In this document: one piece after another, positions 61,234 to 64,000 of the stretch
How the letters are laid out: the number at the start of each line of letters is the position of its first letter
Position numbering within the stretch: position 1 is the first letter of the stretch
From: Closterium sp. NIES-65
Taxonomy: Eukaryota; Streptophyta; Zygnematophyceae; Desmidiales; Closteriaceae
Assembly: GCA_948144175.1 (NCBI GenBank)
Contig: CANXME010002070.1
Location: 310,001-374,000 of the forward strand
Direction of reading: 5' to 3'
Length of the DNA: 64,000 nucleotides
The notes under the pieces: model-generated
Seen by the model: only the letters and a program-made list of their open reading frames with translations
Database searches by the model: none
Told to the model about the DNA's origin: nothing
Translations under genes and position numbers: made by a program

Positions 61234-62310
61234 CTGGCAACTGGCAGCAGCAACAGCAGCAGCAGCAGAAAGGACAAGTCCTTGAAATGTTAGATGCTCC
61301 CAGGTGGCAGATTTGATATTCTTTGGATTGATGGCAGGTGGCAGTTTCTTCTTTCCTGCGGTTGGTTGTGTGGAAGAGTTGATTGTGGCAAATGGTATCA
61401 TGCATGCTTGTATGTCTCTAATTGCTTGTAACTGTCATGGAATAATATAACCGCGATTGCCACAATTCCATGCTCTCTTATCGAGTCGAACCTGTCGAGT
61501 CCCACCGACATTCGAAGGCCCATGTCACGCACCATCCATCATGGACAGTGCACGGTGGTGCTCGCTCCTCCCCACTCCGCTCACCATATGGTTCATCAGA
61601 TCAAGTCATACATGGTCCATGACTTCTTGCCTACCATTCCAGGCACTCTGGGTCTTCGACTCTTTTCCCAACCCAAGTGCCAGAGCAGCAAGTAGCATCG
61701 CCATGTGTCGCCGCCAGGCTTCAATTGGGGAGGTGCTAACCGTCACCCACCTCGCATCAGGGAGATTCTTGCGGAAATTTTAGCGAGTTGCTTAGGGCTT
61801 GCCGCGTGAAGCCTAGTACAGTAGTAATCGTTACACAAGCGGCTGAGTTGACATCGTCGCACAAGTCTGAGTTATGTCGCTGGAGGCCTACGAACAGCAT
61901 GATGACGCCTTGGAATTGTCGGGCGAAGCGGAGCGATTGTCGCACAAAGGCTAGGGATTGTCGCACGCAAGCTAGGGATCGTCGCACACCCAGTTTCAGC
62001 CGAATTCATTGGCGCCGTTGCGTACGCCATCGTTCGTCTCTCGATGTCACGCGCAACATATCCACCTTTGTAGCTTATAGCGGAGCGTCTGATGGTCGCT
62101 CCAGTCCCTGCTTGTAGCGGGTATCAATCATCTGAGGCTCGTCATCGTCCTTTCAACCAGCTCTGCGCCGGCGCGTTCGCCGTTTCGTTCAATTCCGCTT
62201 TCTAGAAACCCACAACTCTCTGGTCAGATCTCACCGAAGTGAACCGAGTTCCACCGCTCTCAATCTACTGCTCATTTGGGTGCATAGCTTTTTCCCGCAG
62301 TCCGCCCCCC
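61234..62310 (+). other. Intergenic: LRR 3' UTR and PIP5K promoter
   Basis: A CAG repeat directly follows the LRR stop; AATAATATAA at 61440 could serve as polyadenylation signal. At 61920-61995 a ~21-bp word GATTGTCGCACGCAAGCTAGG is repeated about three times. The last ~200 bp are pyrimidine-rich. No gene seen. Confidence 0.5.
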
Positions 62311-64000
62311 ATGGGGAGCTTCAACGAGCGGGACCAGCCTCGCGCGCCCGACGTACCCTCCGCGCCTTCCTCCATGCTGCTCCCCTCCGCGCCCTCCCCC
62401 ACTTCCGTCAACGCAATTGGCCGATCGCGCTCCCTCACAAACTCCTCTTCCGCCTCCCTCGTCGTTGCCTCTGTTCTCTCCGCATCCCGCTCCCCCCTCC
62501 CCTCTTTCCCGCGCCAATCCTCCACTTCCTCCACGTCCCCCTGCCGCGCCTTGCGCCCGTCGCCCCCCGCCGCGCGCGGAAGCGGCGCCGGGCGGGGGGA
62601 AGACCCTTCCGCGGAGGTCTCCCGCGAGTTCCCCAACGGCGACTCGTACCGCGGGCAGTGGGGGGCGGCGTGGGACGTGCCGCACGGCGCGGGGTGCTAC
62701 GTGTGGGCGGACGGGAGCGTGTACGAGGGGGAGTGGGCGCGCGGGGAGAAGCACGGGCAGGGGCTGTTCGTGTGGCCGTCGGGCGCGCGCTACAAGGGCG
62801 AGTGGGCGCGCGGGCAGATGCAGGGCGTGGGGAGCTACTGGGGCGCGGACGGGTCGTTTTACACGGGGAACTGGGCGGGGGGAGTCAAGCACGGGCTAGG
62901 GCGCAAGCTCTACCCTAACGGGGACCGTTACGAGGGCTTCTGGTCGTTCGGCGCGGCGCACGGGCCGGGGCGGTACGTGTGGGCGAACGGGAACGAGTAT
63001 TTCGGCGAGTGGGAGGGGGGGACGATGAGCGGGTGCGGCACTTTCACGTGGGCGAGCGGCGAGCGGTACGAGGGCGAATGGGAGGAGGGCGTGGAGCACG
63101 GCGTGGGCGTGTTCGCGTGGCGCGACGGTAGCCGTTATGAGGGTACGTGGAGCCGCGGGCTTAAGGACGGTAAGGGCGTGTTCTACCCCGCTGGGTGCGC
63201 GCGTGGCGCAGGGGACGCTGGGGAGAGGGGGGAAAGGGAGGCGGGGACGGGGGAGGAGAGGGATGGGGATGAGGGGGAGGAGGAAGAGGGGGAGGAGGCG
63301 GAGGAGGAGGAGGAGGAGGAGGAGGAGGAGGAGGGGGATGTTGATGGGGACGGGGAGGGAGCGGAGGAGGAAGAGGATGAGGAGGAGGGATGGGGATTGG
63401 AAGGCGAGGAGAAAGGGGAGGAGATGGGGGGAGAGGCAGGGCAAGGGGGTGCAGTGGGAAACAGTGCTGCTGCAGTTGCAATTATTAACGGGTGCAGTCC
63501 TGATGACGTTGATGGTGCTCTGGCGGCCGTTGCAGCACCAACGGCAGTGGCAGCGGCGTCAGGGGCGAGTGTGGCGGGTGCAAGTGCGGGGGAAAGGGCT
63601 GCTGCGGGGCAGGCAGCACCTGGCGCCATGCTGCTGTCCAAGCAGGCTCCAGACCTAAGCTCAGGCTCGTTCAATGCTGGCTCGGCGAGCTCAGGTTCGG
63701 GGAGGCTGGCTCGGAGGGGCGGTGCAGCAGCAGCAACAGGGGGAGGGGGAGGTACAGGGGGGGTGAAGGGCGTGCAGAGGTTGTTACAGAAGCGGCTTAC
63801 AGCGGGGACGAGGGCGCTGGAGGTGGCATTGGGGCCGACGGGGAGTGTGTACCTGGCGGCTGACGCTGTTCCCGCCATGCCCCGCCCTGACTCCTCCTCG
63901 CTTGGCCGCGGAGAGGGCAGGCCAAGCGCGCGGGAGGGCAGGCCAAGCGCGCGGGAGGGGGAAGGTGGTGTGGAGAAAGGGGCAGAGAGGAGGGAGGGGG
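62311..64000 (+). CDS. MORN-repeat phosphatidylinositol 4-phosphate 5-kinase (PIP5K), N-terminal part
   Basis: Open from ATG 62311 to the window end (563 codons). After a Ser/Pro-rich lead of ~105 residues come eight MORN repeats (about residues 109-292): GDSYRGQW, GSVYEGEW, GARYKGEW, GSFYTGNW, GDRYEGFW, GNEYFGEW, GERYEGEW, GSRYEGTW. The exit motif WSRGLKDGKGVFYPAG matches that of land-plant B-type PIP5Ks, in which the MORN part precedes the lipid kinase that makes PI(4,5)P2 at the plasma membrane. The kinase domain must lie beyond 64000. After the MORN block is a ~70-residue Glu/Asp/Gly-rich acidic stretch (63200-63430), then an Ala/Gly/Ser-rich linker. No introns are needed up to the edge. 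Confidence 0.85.
   Translation, partial: MGSFNERDQPRAPDVPSAPSSMLLPSAPSPTSVNAIGRSRSLTNSSSASLVVASVLSASRSPLPSFPRQSSTSSTSPCRALRPSPPAARGSGAGRGEDPSAEVSREFPNGDSYRGQWGAAWDVPHGAGCYVWADGSVYEGEWARGEKHGQGLFVWPSGARYKGEWARGQMQGVGSYWGADGSFYTGNWAGGVKHGLGRKLYPNGDRYEGFWSFGAAHGPGRYVWANGNEYFGEWEGGTMSGCGTFTWASGERYEGEWEEGVEHGVGVFAWRDGSRYEGTWSRGLKDGKGVFYPAGCARGAGDAGERGEREAGTGEERDGDEGEEEEGEEAEEEEEEEEEEEGDVDGDGEGAEEEEDEEEGWGLEGEEKGEEMGGEAGQGGAVGNSAAAVAIINGCSPDDVDGALAAVAAPTAVAAASGASVAGASAGERAAAGQAAPGAMLLSKQAPDLSSGSFNAGSASSGSGRLARRGGAAAATGGGGGTGGVKGVQRLLQKRLTAGTRALEVALGPTGSVYLAADAVPAMPRPDSSSLGRGEGRPSAREGRPSAREGEGGVEKGAERREG
63290..63400 (+). repeat. GAG/GGA-rich acidic microsatellite in PIP5K
   Basis: Runs of GAG triplets encode poly-Glu between the MORN block and the distal linker; an insertion compared with the usual short spacer of plant PIP5Ks. 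Confidence 0.75.

Overview
This is a eukaryotic nuclear window. GT-AG introns, plant-type Ty1/copia elements primed from initiator Met-tRNA (TGGTATCAGAGC-like sites), an extracellular LRR protein split into ~72-bp exons, and a plant-type PIP5K with N-terminal MORN repeats all point to the green lineage. The DIRS and pogo elements, minisatellite-filled short introns and GC-rich third positions suggest a streptophyte alga (a zygnematophyte such as Closterium is my best guess, inference only) rather than a flowering plant.

Layout. 1-1490: nothing recognised. 1.5-5.6 kb: splice-like signals, then a degenerate tandem array of seven ~480-580-bp units, each with a 100-180-bp stem-loop and its own private minisatellite. 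5.86-6.07 kb: (GGT)n tract. 6.3-10.6 kb: minus-strand DIRS-type (tyrosine-recombinase) retroelement between two 499-bp direct repeats that each hold a long inverted repeat. 11.0-12.2 kb: a four-exon host gene for a stand-alone myosin-I TH1 domain. 12.4-30.7 kb: Copia element C1 with two younger short-LTR Copia elements (E1, E2) nested in it. 31.3-48.9 kb: Copia element C3 hosting a pogo/Tigger-like DNA transposon (itself holding a chimeric retro-insertion), a solo LTR and, in its 3' LTR, Copia element C4, which carries a TRIM. 47.8-54.8 kb: a perfect-period 2,314-bp tandem triplication that begins in the C4 RNase H gene and ends two codons into the next host gene. 54.8-61.2 kb: that gene, a 13-exon, 544-residue LRR receptor-like protein with several pseudo-exons. 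62.3-64.0 kb: first 563 codons of a MORN-PIP5K running off the window.

Almost every insertion boundary can be checked internally: removing E1, E2, the TRIM, the solo LTR or the chimeric insert together with one target-site copy restores the host reading frame. This gives a relative chronology (C1 before E1 and E2; C3 before pogo, before the chimera; C3 before C4, before the TRIM; C4 before the triplication).

Only three host protein genes are supported: TH1 (possible membrane-lipid binding), LRR-RLP (cell-surface recognition) and PIP5K (PI(4,5)P2 synthesis). No operon-like link between them is implied. The most unusual item is the triplication: it copies the LRR gene promoter and start codon twice and fuses each copy in frame to the C-terminal part of a Copia RNase H, creating two 112-residue chimeric ORFs. 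Other notable items are the stem-loop array, a TRIM with tRNA-like A and B boxes across its LTR/primer-site junction, a Copia/TRIM chimera with its own 5-bp target duplication, and a shared DSCC protease motif in the long-LTR Copia elements.
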